Assembly (NCBI GenBank): GCA_026421245.1 | Contig: JAPKDJ010000040.1 | Coordinates: 1-36,039, forward strand | DNA from: Akkermansiaceae bacterium | GTDB taxonomy: Bacteria > Verrucomicrobiota > Verrucomicrobiia > Verrucomicrobiales > Akkermansiaceae | Length of the DNA stretch: 36,039 nt | Reading direction: 5' to 3' | In this document: in pieces, positions 34,380 to 36,039 of the stretch | Numbering within the stretch: the first letter of the stretch is position 1 | Layout: the number at the start of each line of letters is the position of its first letter | Translations under genes and position numbers: made by a program | The notes under the pieces: generated by a model | What the model was told of the DNA's origin: nothing | What the model saw: the letters and a program-made list of their open reading frames with translations, nothing else | The model's database searches: none

Positions 34380-34793
34380 ATGGTGGAAGACGAACCGCAA
34401 TACGAGATCGTGCTCAAGATGGTTCTTTGGGACGAGGACCGTGCGGCCATCTTTCATCGTTTGAAAGTGAATGGGGTGGAAGATGAACGGGCGAAATCGA
34501 TTTACGCCAAGGCCCGTTCGGAGCGGATCAAGATTCTCCGGGCAGAGGGGCTTAAATCTCTCCTGATGGGGTTTGGGGGAGTGGCATTGGCAATTGGGAT
34601 TTATTTTATTTTCAATCTCGATGAATTGAGCGCCGCCGAGTTTGGCGATGGGGTGAACGGGACAGCGGTTCTCCCCTGGCTGTTGGGTTTTCTGGGCGCT
34701 GTTGCCGGGGCGTTTGGGGTGTGGAAGGCCACGGAGGGAATCACCGATGTTTTGTTCGCCTCGATGAAGAAGGGGTCAATCGCGGATCGTTAG
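34380..34793 (+). CDS. Small two-helix membrane protein of unknown function
   Basis: This 137-residue protein has a charged N-terminal region (residues 1-55, rich in Glu, Arg and Lys: YEIVLKMVLWDEDRAAIFH, DERAKSIYAKARSERIKIL) and two hydrophobic helices (about 60-80, LLMGFGGVALAIGIYFIF, and about 97-117, VLPWLLGFLGAVAGAFGVW). The final residues are charged, so both ends probably face the cytoplasm. The ATG at 34380 is the first in frame. Neighbours are broken ORFs, so the context says little. I do not recognise the family. Confidence 0.65.
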   Translation: MVEDEPQYEIVLKMVLWDEDRAAIFHRLKVNGVEDERAKSIYAKARSERIKILRAEGLKSLLMGFGGVALAIGIYFIFNLDELSAAEFGDGVNGTAVLPWLLGFLGAVAGAFGVWKATEGITDVLFASMKKGSIADR

Positions 34794-34924
34794 CGGCTAG
34801 TGCTACTGATCCGGGTGGTTTCGAAGGCGGTGGGGGTGACCGGATTGACGAATCGTAGGTGGTGATTCATCCGGTCCGCCTTACAGATTGATGGCCTGAC
34901 TCAATATTAGTTGTCGTTCACCTT

Positions 34925-35305
34925 GAGTGGGTGTTTCTCAGCGAGAGCAGCAGCAGCATCGGGGGCTTTATCTTTCAGGGGAAACGATATCTCCGCGAAG
35001 ATACGGTGGACTTGATGCGGCCGAACCAGCTACCGAGGCAACTTTCGGCGATTGAATTTGGGAAGGAAGTGCGTCACGAAACGGGCCTCGGATCGGGGTT
35101 CTGCGTCCGTTTTTCCCATGATGAGAGTTGGGACCAGGATACAGCTCCCGGTGAATATGGTTGAGACGGAGCCGCCAACACGTATTACTGGATTTCTCCA
35201 AAAGATGACCTCGTCGTCGTCATCACGATGGAGCAGACTATGCCCGATAACTGGAATTTGAAAAAATTACTCAAGCCTCTTGTTTACAGCGCCATACGTA
35301 AATAA
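34925..35305 (+). pseudogene. Serine beta-lactamase-like hydrolase remnant, C-terminal part, internal TGA
   Basis: One plus-strand frame runs from about 34925 to a TAA at 35303-35305, broken by TGA at 35162-35164. Up to the stop it reads GGFIFQGKRYLREDTVDLM, RPNQLP and GLGSGFCVRF, and ends APGEYG. After it, the frame goes on DGAANTYYWISPKDDLVV, then VITMEQTMPDNW. In EstB/class C-type enzymes this place reads GEYGW-GG-A-x-T-x-F-W-I-x-P, so the TGA most likely replaces the conserved TGG tryptophan. The N-terminal part with S-x-x-K and Y-x-N is missing; upstream, the frame closes at a TGA near 34889. It differs in sequence from the intact family member at 15329. Confidence 0.75.
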
Positions 35306-35354
35306 GGTGATGCAGATCGAATTTAAACTCCACCCCCAACGTTAAACAACCGTG

Positions 35355-36039
35355 ATGAAAAAGATTCTTATGCTCGCGGCCGGCCTTCTCGCTTGGCCCC
35401 TCTTTTCTTCCTGTACCGAGTATGGTAATTCTGGATACTCGAGCGGATATTCGGGAGGGCACTCCAGTTCTGGCTACTCCCAAAGTTTTACGGCTCTTCA
35501 GGTCGGATTTGTCAGCACCAGCTATGATCGCTGGTGCTATGATCCCTACCGCCGTTATTACTATGACCGCCAGTCGAGCCGATACTACGATCATCATAAT
35601 CGTCGTTACTGCACCTCCGCTCCAAAACGTTACAGTTCTCCGCATTATCCGAGTGGATACCGGCAGGGGTCGCGGCTTTCCTGTCCGACTTATCTTCCCC
35701 GCAATACCCACGGCGGTAATTATAACAGCCGGGTCGGACACAGCAGCCACGGTTCTGGCAGCAGAGGTTCAAGTCGCAACAGCCCGGTGATTCATGGATC
35801 ATCGCGTGGTTCGACCAGTATTCGTGATACCGGCCATTATGACTCTCGTTCGGGGAGTAGCTCATCCAGTCGGAGCAGCAGCTATCGCGAGCCGACGCCT
35901 TCTCCAACAATTCGTCGCCAAGCCACTCCTCAACCAAGTCCGCGTCAGGTGACACTCCCAACGCGTTTGGAGACGATCCGGACCACTCCCACGCGGAGTC
36001 AACCGGTTCGCTCACAGCCTGCCCGCAGTGCTCCGGTTG
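35355..36039 (+). CDS. Ser/Tyr/Arg-rich lipoprotein (3' end beyond the window)
   Basis: From ATG at 35355 the frame stays open to the last base, so the protein has at least 228 residues. It begins MKKILMLAAGLLAWPLFSSC, a lipoprotein signal with the acylated cysteine at residue 20. The mature part is of low complexity: Ser/Gly/Tyr-rich up to about residue 45 (YGNSGYSSGYSGGHSSSGYS), then a Tyr/Arg-rich region (YDPYRRYYYDRQSSRYYDHH), then Ser, Arg, Pro and Thr. Cysteines are few. Such tails occur in envelope proteins of this phylum but the family is not recognised. A minus-strand ORF at the same place is antisense and has no support. It starts 49 bases after the stop of the beta-lactamase remnant. 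Confidence 0.7.
   Translation, partial: MKKILMLAAGLLAWPLFSSCTEYGNSGYSSGYSGGHSSSGYSQSFTALQVGFVSTSYDRWCYDPYRRYYYDRQSSRYYDHHNRRYCTSAPKRYSSPHYPSGYRQGSRLSCPTYLPRNTHGGNYNSRVGHSSHGSGSRGSSRNSPVIHGSSRGSTSIRDTGHYDSRSGSSSSSRSSSYREPTPSPTIRRQATPQPSPRQVTLPTRLETIRTTPTRSQPVRSQPARSAPV

Noticed and set aside
35512-36015. 167-codon minus-strand ORF at the right edge
   Set aside because: The plus strand has a lipoprotein start (35355) and an open frame to the end; the minus ORF is its antisense and lacks features.

Overview
The window looks like a chromosomal piece from a Verrucomicrobiota bacterium, most likely order Verrucomicrobiales. This is inferred from gene content, not from a marker-gene search. The supporting traits are a PEP-CTERM protein, large secreted LamG, lamin-tail and CotH proteins ending in a short beta-rich domain (phenylalanine, x, arginine near the C-terminus), a two-part ASPIC/UnbV FG-GAP protein, periplasmic sulfatases, a tightly packed DUF3570-ApbE-DUF4266 operon, and a Fur-like regulator fused by stop/start overlap to sufCBD. 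No tRNA, rRNA, CRISPR array, transposase or phage gene was recognised.

Layout. (1) 1-1466: 3' end of the ATP synthase operon (atpD partial, atpC) closed by a strong terminator. (2) 1541-5524: a two-domain GNAT acetyltransferase on the minus strand, then a likely HtrA/Do protease plus OmpA-domain operon. (3) 5521-6703: a scar, where the C-terminal part of a protein phosphatase gene (minus strand, with an internal stop) abuts an extracellular protein gene that seems to have lost its signal peptide. (4) 6725-10586: sulfatase, pterin carbinolamine dehydratase, a Tat-type SGNH hydrolase and a CPBP membrane protease. (5) 10687-14770: a five-gene plus-strand operon (parvulin without signal peptide, DUF3570 outer-membrane protein, ApbE flavin transferase, DUF4266 lipoprotein ending in Gly-Cys-Gly-Cys-Asn, secreted protein of unknown function). 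(6) 14774-16357: secreted hypothetical protein and a serine beta-lactamase-like hydrolase, minus strand. (7) 16396-20238: a PerR-box-like palindrome, a Fur-family regulator lacking the CxxC zinc cysteines, and sufC, sufB, sufD. (8) 20283-33793: sulfatase, PEP-CTERM LamG protein, 1242-residue FG-GAP/ASPIC protein, double-LamG protein and 1639-residue LamG/CotH protein. (9) 33794-36039: a decayed stretch with a probable frameshifted ORF, a small membrane protein, a nonsense-interrupted beta-lactamase remnant and the start of a Ser/Tyr/Arg-rich lipoprotein that runs off the end.

The most interesting items are the DUF3570/ApbE/DUF4266 operon with its two extra members; the cysteine-depleted Fur-like regulator translationally coupled to SufC behind a perfect 7-1-7 palindrome; and a 408-bp, about 93 % identical inverted repeat inside two outward-facing LamG genes that flank the ASPIC gene, so that recombination would swap promoters and signal peptides between the two LamG proteins. 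Three genes in the window appear to be decayed fragments, two of which only show when reading continues through an internal stop codon.
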